Source: Caulobacter endophyticus | GTDB taxonomy: Bacteria; Pseudomonadota; Alphaproteobacteria; Caulobacterales; Caulobacteraceae | DNA: 64,000 nt | NCBI RefSeq assembly: GCF_003116815.1 | Contig: NZ_QDKQ01000023.1 | Coordinates: 96,524-160,523, forward strand | Reading direction: 5' to 3' | Part shown: positions 7,647-15,925 of the stretch, one piece after another | Position numbering within the stretch: the first letter of the stretch is position 1 | How the letters are laid out: the number at the start of each line of letters is the position of its first letter | The notes under the pieces: generated by a model | Seen by the model: only the letters and a program-made list of their open reading frames with translations | The model's database searches: none | Told to the model about the DNA's origin: nothing | Program-made: the position numbers and the translations under genes

Positions 7647-8966
7647 CTACTCGGCCGGGGCCGTCGCCAGTTCATCCTGAGCGAACAGCGCCGGCGCCGG
7701 CTTGCGGGCCGACCAGCCGAAGGCGGCGATGATGACATAGCAGGCCGCCGGCAGCAGGAAGGCCAGGCCCAGGCCGAAATGGTCGCCCAGGAAGCCGGTG
7801 GCCGGCGGGATCAGCGCGCCACCGACGATGGCCATGCACAGCAGGCCCGAGGCCTGCGGCGTGCGGTGGCCCATACCCTCGATGCCGAGGGTGAAGATGG
7901 TCGGGAACATGATCGAGTTGAAGAAGCCGATGGCGATCAGGGCGTAGCCGGCCTGCGGACCGGTGCTGAAGGCCGAGACCACGATCAGCACGATGGCGGC
8001 CAGCGAAGCCACCGTCAGCACCTTGCCGGGCGAGACCTTGGCCAGGATGAACGAGCCGAAGAAGCGGCCGATGGTGGCGCCGCCCCAGTACCAGGCGACC
8101 ATGCTGCCGGCCTTCGCCAGGGTCAGGCCAAGGGTGCTGGGCTGGGTCAGGTAGGTGGTCATGTAGGTGCCGATGGCCACCTCAGCGCCGACATAGACGA
8201 AGATGCACAGCACGGCGAAGGCCAGGCGTGGATATTTCAGCATGCCGAGCATCTCGCCTACGCCGACGGCTTTTTCGGCCCGCGGGGCGGCCGGATTCTT
8301 GCGCAGCAGCCAGAACAGCACTGCAAGCGCCAGCAGCACGCCGGCGATGATCAGGTAGGGCGTCTGCACCGCCTGGGCCTGGGTGTGGCGCACGACCGCC
8401 AGCTGGGCGGCGGTCAGGGTGGCCGGATCGGGCGCCTTCTCGATGTGGCTGAGGATCAGAGCCGCGCCGACGAAGGGCGCCAGGAAGGTGCCGACCGAAT
8501 TCAGGAACTGGGCGAAGGTCAGGCGGGCCGAAGCGGTCTCGCTCTTGCCGAGGATGGCGACCAGCGGATTGGCGGCCACCTGCAGGATGGTGATGCCCGA
8601 AGCCAGCACGAACAGCGCCGCCAGGAAGCCCTCGTAGACGCCGGCGTTGGCGGCCGGGGCGAACATCAGGCAGCCGACCATCATGATCAGCAGGCCGACG
8701 ACGACGGTGCGCAGATAGCCGACCTTGGCCAGCAGGAAGCTCGCCGGCAGCGAGACGACGGCATAGCCGATGAAGAAGGCGAACTGGGTGAGGCCCGTCT
8801 CGAAGTTGGAGAGCGAAAACAGCGACTTCAGCGCCGGGGCCACGAGATCGACCAGGCAGGTCGAGAAGCCCCAGGCGAAGAATAGAAGAATCACGAAGGG
8901 CAGCAGCGCCTGCCCTTTTCCGCTCCCGACGCCGCTCGCCGGCGCCGTGCCGCCCATGCCTGCCAT
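7647..8966 (-). CDS. FucP/GluP-type sugar:H+ symporter (major facilitator superfamily)
   Basis: 439 residues with twelve predicted membrane spans. The N-terminal part has the family blocks LLFFAWGFSTCLVDLVAPALK and FETGLTQFAFFIGYAVVSLPA, and further on LQVAANPLVAILG and FAQFLNSVGTFLAP, which mark the L-fucose permease/glucose-galactose transporter branch of the MFS. The likely substrate is a hexose, deoxyhexose or amino sugar. A 14-bp perfect palindrome lies 54 bases upstream of the start codon and looks like a LacI-family operator. The start codon at 8966 has a GGGGAG Shine-Dalgarno. It is convergent with the pectinesterase. The exact sugar cannot be read from sequence. Confidence 0.92.
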   Translation of the reverse strand: MAGMGGTAPASGVGSGKGQALLPFVILLFFAWGFSTCLVDLVAPALKSLFSLSNFETGLTQFAFFIGYAVVSLPASFLLAKVGYLRTVVVGLLIMMVGCLMFAPAANAGVYEGFLAALFVLASGITILQVAANPLVAILGKSETASARLTFAQFLNSVGTFLAPFVGAALILSHIEKAPDPATLTAAQLAVVRHTQAQAVQTPYLIIAGVLLALAVLFWLLRKNPAAPRAEKAVGVGEMLGMLKYPRLAFAVLCIFVYVGAEVAIGTYMTTYLTQPSTLGLTLAKAGSMVAWYWGGATIGRFFGSFILAKVSPGKVLTVASLAAIVLIVVSAFSTGPQAGYALIAIGFFNSIMFPTIFTLGIEGMGHRTPQASGLLCMAIVGGALIPPATGFLGDHFGLGLAFLLPAACYVIIAAFGWSARKPAPALFAQDELATAPAE

Positions 8967-9019
8967 CTGTGTTTCTCTCCCCTGTCCGTCTTCGCGGTAC
9001 GGCGTAGTCGCGCCGAACG

Positions 9020-9033
9020 TGACAACGTTGTCA
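9020..9033. promoter_or_regulatory. Palindromic operator candidate (LacI-family type) of the sugar symporter
   Basis: TGACAACGTTGTCA is a perfect 14-bp palindrome with a central CG, the usual layout of LacI-family operators. It lies 54-67 bases upstream of the FucP-type transporter start. No LacI-family gene is in the window, so the regulator would be elsewhere. Confidence 0.6.
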
Positions 9034-9074
9034 ACCTCAAAGCCGGTTTCTCCCCATTGGGACCGGTATCAACC

Positions 9075-9099
9075 GGAACCCCGGACATGCGACGCCGTT
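9075..9099 (+). promoter_or_regulatory. EcfG/sigma-T-type general-stress promoter (exact consensus)
   Basis: GGAAC at 9075-9079 and CGTT at 9096-9099 are separated by exactly 16 bases, matching the alphaproteobacterial EcfG consensus. A transcript starting around 9105 would place the ATG of the 41-residue gene at 9124 after a short leader that contains the GGGAG ribosome binding site. Confidence 0.65.
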
Positions 9100-9123
9100 G
9101 GAGCCGAAGCTGGGAGAACGGGC

Positions 9124-9249
9124 ATGTCTTCGATCGTCGTGGTGATCGTCTGCGGCGCGGTGGCGATGGTCGCCGCGATAGGCCTTGCAGATGCTTTCGT
9201 GCATCTGGCCTGCTGGAGCGCGCGGGGTTTCAGGCGGCCCAAGCCGTAG
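9124..9249 (+). CDS. 41-residue single-span membrane peptide, probably stress-induced
   Basis: The frame starting at the ATG at 9124 encodes 41 residues: one hydrophobic segment (SSIVVVIVCGAVAMVAAIGL), then ADAFVHLACWSARG and a basic tail FRRPKP. It has a GGGAG Shine-Dalgarno 8 bases before the ATG and an exact EcfG-type promoter 25-49 bases upstream, so it is very likely real. I recognise no family. It is divergent from the sugar transporter and followed by a 177-base spacer in which I see no gene. Confidence 0.65.
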   Translation: MSSIVVVIVCGAVAMVAAIGLADAFVHLACWSARGFRRPKP

Positions 9250-9426
9250 CCGCCGCGCGGCGGCCCTTGTCGGCCCTTCGGGCGACCACTCTTCCAGGAA
9301 GGGATCTTTGGCGGCGAATCTGCCCCCATGGGCCCTCGCCACGGGGGCGAGGGAGGCGGCGTTACTGGTGTGGGAACATCGGAGAGAACCTGGCCCGATC
9401 GGCCAGCCGCTCCCCCTTCCCGCCCC

Positions 9427-10665
9427 TTAAGCCGCGATCCTCGCCGGGGCGACCACGCGGGTCAGCACCGTGGCGGCGGCGGCGAGGCCGGTGCGGATGG
9501 ACTGGTCGTCGGCGCTGTCGCCGTGGGTTCCGGCCCGTCCGGCCAAGTGCAGGCCGGCGAAGTGCAGGCGCAGGTCCAGGCCGATCATCTTCAGATGCTC
9601 GTCGCAGGCCTCGTCATGGATCGGATGGACCTTGTGCTGGCGCACGACGCGGGCCGCGCGCACAGAGCCCGGCGCAATCAGGCCCAGGCGACCCGCCTCG
9701 GCCGAGGCCTGGGCGACCAGGGTCTCGTCGTCGGCGGTCCACAGGGCGTCGCCCTCGAAGCAGTAATAGTCGAGCGCCAAGGCCTCGCCGTCCAGCGCCC
9801 GCACGCGCGCGGCCTTGATCGACGCGCCGTGAATCTCGGCCAGGGCCGGCGCGCGCCGGCGCCCCGGCTCGGCGGCGAAGGCGACGGTGACCTGGTCGCG
9901 GTACATCAGCTCGCAGGCATGGAACAGGCTGATCGGCGTCGGGGTCAGGGCGCCCATCAGCTCGCGCAGCGGCATGGTGGAGATCACCTGGTCGGCGGTG
10001 AAGGTTTCCTCGCAGCCATCGGGCCCAAGCGCCGACACCGTCCAGACGCTCGTCGTCCAGTCACGGCGCAGGCCAACGACCCGGCGCTCGAGACGGATCT
10101 CGCCCCCGGCTTGGGCGATGGTCTCGGCGCAGGCCTTCCACAACTGGCCCGTGCCCTGGCGCGGCCGAACGCCGGCCTCGGACCGGAAGCTGGGACAGGC
10201 CGGCTGAGCCGGGGTTTCCTCCGGACGCAGCGCCCACAGCTTTTCGGCATAGGCGCCCAGGCGGCGGGCGACGCGACGGCCGAACCGCCGGGTCAGCCAC
10301 TCGCCGAGGGTCCTGGAACTGGCGATGGGGCGAAGCTTGGCGCTGATCAGGGCGCCGAGCGCCGCGCCGGGCTGGCCGCGGCGCGCGCGTCCCTCGCCTT
10401 CCAGGCGCATGGCGCCGGGGGCGATTTCCAGCTCGTCGGGCAGCAGCGCCGTCCAGAAGGCGCGGATGGCGGGATCGGCCGAGGACAGGCGGCGCCCCGA
10501 GACGTCGAGCCGGAAGCCGTCGAACGACAGCGTGCGGGCCGCGCCGCCGACGCTGCCTTGCGCCTCCAGCACCGTCACCGTCCGGCCGGCGCGGGCCAGG
10601 GCGTGGGCGGCCGAAAGCCCGGCGGCCCCGGCCCCGATCACCAGCGTCTCGACGTGTTCGCCCAT
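9427..10665 (-). CDS. FAD-dependent amine oxidase/protoporphyrinogen oxidase-like protein
   Basis: 412 residues from the ATG at 10665, preceded by GGGGAG. An upstream in-frame start at 10719 would add a non-conserved tail. The N terminus has the Rossmann fingerprint for FAD, VIGAGAAGLSAAHALARAG followed by VTVLEA, and then GGAARTLSFDGFRLD, the typical second contact of the amino-oxidase/protoporphyrinogen oxidase superfamily. The C-terminal GLHLAGRAGTHGDSADD resembles the final FAD-binding block. Similar proteins are often annotated as NAD(P)/FAD-dependent or UDP-galactopyranose-mutase-like oxidoreductases with no known substrate. It follows iorB on the same strand, with a perfect 10-bp hairpin between them, so it is probably a separate unit. 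Confidence 0.8.
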   Translation of the reverse strand: MGEHVETLVIGAGAAGLSAAHALARAGRTVTVLEAQGSVGGAARTLSFDGFRLDVSGRRLSSADPAIRAFWTALLPDELEIAPGAMRLEGEGRARRGQPGAALGALISAKLRPIASSRTLGEWLTRRFGRRVARRLGAYAEKLWALRPEETPAQPACPSFRSEAGVRPRQGTGQLWKACAETIAQAGGEIRLERRVVGLRRDWTTSVWTVSALGPDGCEETFTADQVISTMPLRELMGALTPTPISLFHACELMYRDQVTVAFAAEPGRRRAPALAEIHGASIKAARVRALDGEALALDYYCFEGDALWTADDETLVAQASAEAGRLGLIAPGSVRAARVVRQHKVHPIHDEACDEHLKMIGLDLRLHFAGLHLAGRAGTHGDSADDQSIRTGLAAAATVLTRVVAPARIAA

Positions 10666-10735
10666 GTTTCCGCTCCCCGAAATCAGGCTTCGAGGATCGG
10701 CCGACAAGGTTAAGAACATCGTTCAGAAACAGGGC

Positions 10736-10762
10736 TCCCAAGGCCAAGGCGGGGCCTTGGGA
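10736..10762 (-). terminator. Strong hairpin between iorB and the FAD protein gene
   Basis: TCCCAAGGCC (10736-10745) and GGCCTTGGGA (10753-10762) form a perfect 10-bp stem with a 7-base loop, 23 bases past the iorB stop. On the minus strand the stem is followed by GCCCTGTTT, so the U-run is short and delayed. It is a reasonable terminator candidate for the IorAB unit. Confidence 0.5.
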
Positions 10763-10784
10763 CGCTATGTCGCGGGTCCTTGGC

Positions 10785-12947
10785 TCAGGCCAGCTGGTCA
10801 CCGACCGGCAGGCTGCGAATGCGCTTGCCGGTCGCCGCGAAGATGGCGTTGCACAGGGCGGCCGGGGCCGGCGGCAGGACCGGCTCGCCCAGGCCCGTGG
10901 GGCGGTTGTCGCTGAGCAGGTAGTGCACCTCGATCGGCGGGGCTTCGCTCATCCGCAGCAGCGGGAAGTCGCCGAAATTGCTTTCCACCGCCGCGCCGTT
11001 CTCGAAGGTGATCTTCTGGTGCAGCGTGCTGCCGATGGCGTCCAGGATCGAGCCCTGCACCTGGTGGTCGGCGCCGGTGGGATTGATGATCTGGCGGCCG
11101 ACGTCGGCGGCGACCCAGGCCTTCTCGACCTTGACCTTGCCCTCCGCGACCGAGACTTCCATGACCACGGCCACATAGCCCAGGTGGCTGAAGTGGCAGG
11201 CCACGCCCAGCCCGCTGCCCTTGGGCAGCTTGCGGCCCCAGCCGGACTTCTCGGCGACGAGGTCGAGCACCCCGCGCATGCGACCGGTATGGAAGCTGTC
11301 GTTCTGATCGGGCGGACCGATCAGGCGCGGCTGGCCCAACAGCTTGCGGCGGAACTCCACGGGATCGGTCTTGGCGGCCAGGGCCACCTCGTCGGTGAAG
11401 CTCTGGATCACGAAGCCGAAGGCGTTGTTGCCGGGCGCGCGCAGCGGTCCGGTCGGAATGCCCAGCGGCATCACCGAGACGTCGTGCTGGTAGTTGGCCA
11501 CCGCGCCGGCCGGGAACTGGCTGGAATTCATGCCGCCCGAGCGCACGAAGGTTTCGCCCTCGCCGAAGCTGACGAAATGGTCGCGCCAGGCGACGAGGTC
11601 GCCCTTGGCGTCGAGACCGGCGGTGAAGTTGTGCCAGCCGCCGGGGCGATAGAAGTCGTGCTGGATGTCGTCCTCGCGGGTCCAGATCAACTGGACCGGG
11701 GCGTCGACCTTGCTGGCGATGAAGGCGGCCTCGACCATGTAGTCGTTGACCAGCCTCCGCCCGAACCCGCCGCCGCAGCGGATCAGGTGGATGGTGACGT
11801 TCTCGGGCGGGACGTTCAGGGTCTTGGCGACAAGGGCGCGGCCGGGCTCGGGGTTCTGGGTCGGGGCCCAGATCTCGACCTTGCCGTCCTTGACGTGGGC
11901 CGTGCAGTTCTGCGGCTCCAGCGGCGCGTGGGCGATGAAGGGGTAGTCGTAGGCGGCCTCGACGATCTTGGCCGCGCCCTTCAGGGCGGCGGGGACGTCG
12001 CCATCGGCGCGGGCCGTGCGTTGGGGCGGCCCCTTGGCGAACTCGGCGGCCTTCGCGGCCAGGGAGGCGGTGCTCTGGGCGCTGGTCGGGTGGTCGGCCC
12101 ACGTGACCTCGAGCGCGTTGCGGCCCCGGCGGGCGGCCCACCAGCTGTCGGCGACGACGGCGACGCCCGGCAGAAGGCCGTCCAAAGCCGCTCCGCCCTC
12201 GACCACGAAGGCTTCGCGCACGCCCTTCACGGCCTTGGCCGCGGCGAGATCCGCGGCGGCGACCTTGGCGGCGTAGGTCGGAGCCTTGAGGAAGGTGGCG
12301 TAGACCATCCCGGGCAGGCGCACGTCGATGCCGAACAGCGGCTTGCCGGTGACGATCGCCTCGTTGTCGGTCTGGACGTGGCTCTTGCCGATGATGCGGA
12401 AGGCCTTGGGATCCTTCAGCGTCAGGGTCTTGGGATCAGGCGGGGCGATGGCGGCGGCGGCCTGCGCCAGCTCGCCATAGGAGAGTTCGCGGCCGCTGGC
12501 GTGGACCACGCGGCCGGGCTGGGTGGAGAGCTCCGAGGACGGAACGTTCAGCCGGCCGGCGGCGGCCTGGATCAGCATCCAGCGGCCGGCGGCCCCGACC
12601 CGGCGCATGCCGTCCCATTCCAGCGTGGTGGCCATCGAGCCGCCGGCGACCTGGCGGCCGTAGACCTTGGTGTCGGCCAGGGCCTGCTCGACGACCACGT
12701 CCTCCCAGGCGACGTCGAGCTCCTCGGCGATGATCATCGGCAGGGCCGTGCGCATGCCCTGCCCCACTTCCGGAATCTTGGAGGCGATGGTCGCCTTGCC
12801 GTCGGGCGAGACCTTCAGATAGGCGCTGAGCGTGGCCCTGCCCGCGGCCTGGGCCTCGCTTCCGATATCGAACGACAGCAGGAGGCCGCCGCCGACGGCG
12901 GTGGACGAGGCCAGGAACAGACGGCGGGAAAGCACGGGGGCGTTCAT
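10785..12947 (-). CDS. Molybdenum hydroxylase large subunit, IorB-like (isoquinoline 1-oxidoreductase/aldehyde dehydrogenase type)
   Basis: 720 residues from the ATG at 12947. The N terminus is a twin-arginine signal (SRRLFLASSTAVGGGLLL), so the folded holoenzyme is exported by Tat. The body carries molybdopterin-cytosine-dinucleotide binding blocks of the xanthine oxidase family: PEVGQGMRTALPMIIAEEL, GGSMATTLEWDGMRRVGA, CGGGFGRRL, GPLRAPGNNAFGFV and the C-terminal catalytic-Glu region TGLGEPVLPP. The family hydroxylates N-heterocycles or oxidises aldehydes at a Mo-S centre. It pairs with the 2Fe-2S subunit gene 5 bases upstream. No third FAD subunit is in the operon, as expected for the IorAB type, which passes electrons to a cytochrome or other periplasmic carrier. 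The substrate is unknown. Confidence 0.9.
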   Translation of the reverse strand: MNAPVLSRRLFLASSTAVGGGLLLSFDIGSEAQAAGRATLSAYLKVSPDGKATIASKIPEVGQGMRTALPMIIAEELDVAWEDVVVEQALADTKVYGRQVAGGSMATTLEWDGMRRVGAAGRWMLIQAAAGRLNVPSSELSTQPGRVVHASGRELSYGELAQAAAAIAPPDPKTLTLKDPKAFRIIGKSHVQTDNEAIVTGKPLFGIDVRLPGMVYATFLKAPTYAAKVAAADLAAAKAVKGVREAFVVEGGAALDGLLPGVAVVADSWWAARRGRNALEVTWADHPTSAQSTASLAAKAAEFAKGPPQRTARADGDVPAALKGAAKIVEAAYDYPFIAHAPLEPQNCTAHVKDGKVEIWAPTQNPEPGRALVAKTLNVPPENVTIHLIRCGGGFGRRLVNDYMVEAAFIASKVDAPVQLIWTREDDIQHDFYRPGGWHNFTAGLDAKGDLVAWRDHFVSFGEGETFVRSGGMNSSQFPAGAVANYQHDVSVMPLGIPTGPLRAPGNNAFGFVIQSFTDEVALAAKTDPVEFRRKLLGQPRLIGPPDQNDSFHTGRMRGVLDLVAEKSGWGRKLPKGSGLGVACHFSHLGYVAVVMEVSVAEGKVKVEKAWVAADVGRQIINPTGADHQVQGSILDAIGSTLHQKITFENGAAVESNFGDFPLLRMSEAPPIEVHYLLSDNRPTGLGEPVLPPAPAALCNAIFAATGKRIRSLPVGDQLA

Positions 12948-12952
12948 GGCGC

Positions 12953-13417
<465 letters not shown>

Positions 13418-13506
13418 GCGCGCGACTCCGGCAGGTGGAGCGTCATCTTGCCGCAACCTTCGCAACCTGCCGAGCGCGATGAGCCGCAGCCCCGGCCGAG
13501 CAGCGA

Positions 13507-13524
13507 TTTGTCACAAAAGTTTCA
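13507..13524 (+). promoter_or_regulatory. PhoB box upstream of the DUF47-Pit-NUDIX unit
   Basis: TTGTCAC and GTTTCAC are 7-base half-sites separated by AAAA, giving the 11-base period of Pho boxes (consensus CTGTCAT-N4-CTGTCAT). It lies 113 bases upstream of the DUF47 start codon, in the 220-base spacer shared with the divergent iorA gene. The first half-site matches 5 of 7 consensus bases (TGTCA intact) and the second is weaker. Confidence 0.55.
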
Positions 13525-13637
13525 CGCAGGGCTTGAAAGCCCGCCGCTTCCGTGGTTCCGGTCCGCCCAATGCGCGGATGCTCCCGGTACGGACGTCCGC
13601 GTTTTTCGTTCGCGCTTCGAACAGAGGATGAAGCGAC

Positions 13638-14282
13638 ATGCTGGGTTTGTTCCGGGCGATCATGCCCAAGGAAGACCGGTTCTTCGATCTTTTCGCTCAG
13701 CACGCCGCGACGCTGGTGGCCGGCTCCAAGGCCCTCAGCGACCTGATGAGCGGCGCCGACAGCATCGAGGCCGCGACCGCGCGAGTGAACCTGCACGAGG
13801 AAGAGGCCGACGAGGTCACCCGCCAGGTGATGCAGGCCGTCCGCCGCAGCTTCATCACGCCGTTCGACCGTAGCGACATTCAGGACCTGACGACGTCGCT
13901 GGACGACGCCATCGACCAGATGCGTAAGACCGCCAAGGTGGTCAGCCTGTTCGAGGTCACCACCTTCGAGCCGCAGATGAAGGCGATGGCCCAGATCATC
14001 GTCCAGGCCGCCGACCTGACGGCCGAGGCCGTGTCGCTGCTGCCCAAGATGCGCAACAACGCCCAGCGCCTTTCGGACCTGGCCGTGAAGATCACCCAGA
14101 TCGAGGAACAGGCCGACCAGATGTACGACATCGGTCGCAAGGAGCTGTTCCTGGCTCACCGCGACAAGGACCCGATGGCCTTCATCGTGGGCATCGACAT
14201 CTACAGTCACCTGGAAAAGGTCGTCGACCGCTTCGAGGACGTGGCCAACCGCATCAGCGGCATCGTGGTCGAGCAGGTCTAA
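13638..14282 (+). CDS. DUF47/PhoU-like protein, Pit accessory protein
   Basis: 214 residues, all helical, matching the DUF47 (PhoU_div) family that is encoded next to Pit transporters. It begins MLGLFRAIMPKEDRFFDLF and has the typical HEEEADEVTRQVM, FITPFDRSDIQDLTTSLDDAIDQM (read in two parts) and IYSHLEKVVDRFEDVANRI blocks, where acidic clusters (EExxDE and DxxD) are thought to bind metal as in PhoU. Its role is inferred to be control of phosphate uptake by the Pit protein encoded 12 bases downstream. A PhoB box at 13507 suggests that the operon responds to phosphate. Confidence 0.92.
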   Translation: MLGLFRAIMPKEDRFFDLFAQHAATLVAGSKALSDLMSGADSIEAATARVNLHEEEADEVTRQVMQAVRRSFITPFDRSDIQDLTTSLDDAIDQMRKTAKVVSLFEVTTFEPQMKAMAQIIVQAADLTAEAVSLLPKMRNNAQRLSDLAVKITQIEEQADQMYDIGRKELFLAHRDKDPMAFIVGIDIYSHLEKVVDRFEDVANRISGIVVEQV

Positions 14283-14294
14283 AGAGCGCGCGCC

Positions 14295-15296
14295 GTGGAC
14301 CCCACGCTCCTCATCCTGGTGTTCCTGGTGGTCGTCGCCCTGGCGTTCGACTTCCTGAACGGGCTGCACGACGCGGCCAATTCGATCGCCACCATCGTCT
14401 CCACCCGCGTGCTCTCGGCCAAGTGGGCGGTGATCTGGGCGGCCTTCTTCAACTTCATCGCCTTCATGTTCGTCGGGCTGGGCGTGGCCAAGACCGTCGG
14501 CTCGGGCATCATCGATCCGCACATCATCAGCGACCGCCTGATCTTCGCGGCCCTGATGGGCGCGATCAGCTGGAACCTGATCACCTGGTGGGCGGCGATC
14601 CCCTCCTCCAGCTCGCACGCCCTGATCGGCGCCCTGGTCGGCGCCTCGGTGGCCAAGGTCGGCGGCCTGGGCGCGGTGCAGTGGGCGGGCCTTGGCAAGA
14701 CCGCCGCGGGCATCATCGTCTCGCCGACGATCGGCTTCGCCCTGGCGCTGCTGCTGGTGCTGATCGTCTCGTGGACCTTCCTGAAGAGCTCGCCGTTCTG
14801 GGCCGATCGGGTGTTCCGCAAGCTGCAGTTCGTCTCGGCCGCCTTCTACTCGCTCGGCCACGGCGGCAACGACGCGCAGAAGACCATGGGCATCATCGCC
14901 GCCCTGCTGTTCGCCCACGGCGCGACGCACCAGCCGGGCTACATTCCGTTCTGGGTGGTCATCACCTGCCAGGCGGCCATGGGCCTTGGCACGCTGTTCG
15001 GCGGCTGGCGCATCGTCCACACCATGGGCAGCAAGATCACCCGCCTGACCCCGATGCAGGGCTTCTGCGCCGAGACCGGCGGGGCGATCACCTTGTTCAT
15101 TGCGACCCACCTGGGCGTTCCGGTATCGACGACTCACACGATCACTGGCGCTATTGTCGGCGTGGGCGCATCGCGGCGCGTTTCGGCCGTGCGCTGGGGT
15201 ATCGCCAAGAACATCGTGACGGCCTGGATCGTCACGCTCCCTGCGGCCGGGCTGATGGCCGTGGCGTTCTACTATCTTGGGTTCTGGATGCAGTGA
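14295..15296 (+). CDS. pit: Low-affinity inorganic phosphate transporter, PiT family
   Basis: 333 residues from a GTG at 14295; the length is that of the short alphaproteobacterial Pit proteins. The duplicated PiT signatures are present: FLNGLHDAANSIATIVSTRVL in the first half and YSLGHGGNDAQKTMGIIAALL in the second. SSSHALIGALVGA and VSTTHTITGAIVGVG, the paired serine/threonine-histidine segments, are also there. It moves metal-phosphate into the cell with protons. The gene follows the DUF47 accessory gene and its stop overlaps the start of the NUDIX gene by four bases (GTGA). Confidence 0.95.
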   Translation: MDPTLLILVFLVVVALAFDFLNGLHDAANSIATIVSTRVLSAKWAVIWAAFFNFIAFMFVGLGVAKTVGSGIIDPHIISDRLIFAALMGAISWNLITWWAAIPSSSSHALIGALVGASVAKVGGLGAVQWAGLGKTAAGIIVSPTIGFALALLLVLIVSWTFLKSSPFWADRVFRKLQFVSAAFYSLGHGGNDAQKTMGIIAALLFAHGATHQPGYIPFWVVITCQAAMGLGTLFGGWRIVHTMGSKITRLTPMQGFCAETGGAITLFIATHLGVPVSTTHTITGAIVGVGASRRVSAVRWGIAKNIVTAWIVTLPAAGLMAVAFYYLGFWMQ

Positions 15297-15862
15297 CGGA
15301 CGGGACGGTCAAGCAGACCGGCGGGACCAAAGGCGGCGGAAAGCGTCGCCAGGTCGCCGCCCTGCCCTGGCGCGCGCAAGGCGCCGGGCTTGAGATCCTG
15401 CTCGTCTCGTCGCGCGAGACGCGGCGCTGGGTGATCCCCAAGGGCTGGCCGATGAAGGACCGGCTCGACCACCAGGCCGCCGCCCAGGAAGCCTACGAAG
15501 AGGCAGGCCTCGACGGGGTGATCGTTGAGACCCCTTTCGGCGACTACGAGTACCTCAAGCGGCTGAAGAGCGGCGCGGGTCGGCTCGTCAAGGTCGACGT
15601 CTATCCGATGAAGGTCACCGGCGAGCACGCGACCTGGCCCGAGAAGGGCCAGCGCACTCTGCGCTGGGTCACGCCGGTCGAGGCCGCCTTGGCGGTGCAG
15701 GAGCCGGAGTTGCGCGCCCTGATCGCCCGCTTCGCCCAGATCGACCTTCCCGCCGACGAGCGGCCGCAGACCGCGCCGGCCCCGACTCCCATGCTAGTGG
15801 CCCTGCAGCGCCTGCGCCGCCGTGTCACCGTCCTGTGGGGACGCGCCCGCCGACGGGGCTGA
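15293..15862 (+). CDS. NUDIX hydrolase coupled to the Pit gene
   Basis: 189 residues from the GTG at 15293, which overlaps the Pit stop codon and implies translational coupling. The Nudix fold is clear: the RRWVIPKGWP lead-in, then G-x5-x-x7-Q-E-A-Y-E-E-A-G, in which the two metal-binding glutamates of the EExG part are kept but the first Glu of the canonical Nudix box is Arg and the RE Arg is Gln. The WVIPKGWP lead-in is the pattern of diadenosine/diphosphoinositol polyphosphate hydrolases. A C-terminal extension of about 40 residues is Pro- and Arg-rich. It may hydrolyse a nucleoside or inositol polyphosphate related to phosphate supply; that link is inferred only from the operon. Confidence 0.85.
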   Translation: MTDGTVKQTGGTKGGGKRRQVAALPWRAQGAGLEILLVSSRETRRWVIPKGWPMKDRLDHQAAAQEAYEEAGLDGVIVETPFGDYEYLKRLKSGAGRLVKVDVYPMKVTGEHATWPEKGQRTLRWVTPVEAALAVQEPELRALIARFAQIDLPADERPQTAPAPTPMLVALQRLRRRVTVLWGRARRRG

Positions 15863-15868
15863 GCCCTC

Positions 15869-15910
15869 TCGACAATCGCTGGCCAGGAACATAATGTTCT
15901 CATTATGTTC
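15869..15910 (+). promoter_or_regulatory. Promoter with an exact LexA (SOS) box
   Basis: GTTC-TCATTAT-GTTC (15896-15910) is an exact match to the alphaproteobacterial LexA box GTTC-N7-GTTC. It overlaps a perfect inverted repeat AACATAATG/CATTATGTT (15888-15896 and 15901-15909). TCGACA (15869-15874) and CATAAT (15890-15895) form a plausible -35/-10 pair with a 15-base spacer, so LexA would sit on the -10 element and start site. Confidence 0.8.
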
Positions 15911-15925
15911 ACGCGAGGCGAGCGC

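Noticed and set aside
9250..9426. Possible small gene in the spacer after the 41-residue peptide gene
   Set aside because: Frames here have no ribosome site or coherent composition; they look like shadows.
13608..13622. GTTCG-N5-CGAAC inverted repeat upstream of the DUF47 gene, resembling a LexA-type palindrome
   Set aside because: The alphaproteobacterial LexA box is a direct repeat GTTC-N7-GTTC; this is an inverted repeat of five bases in GC-rich DNA and has no other support.
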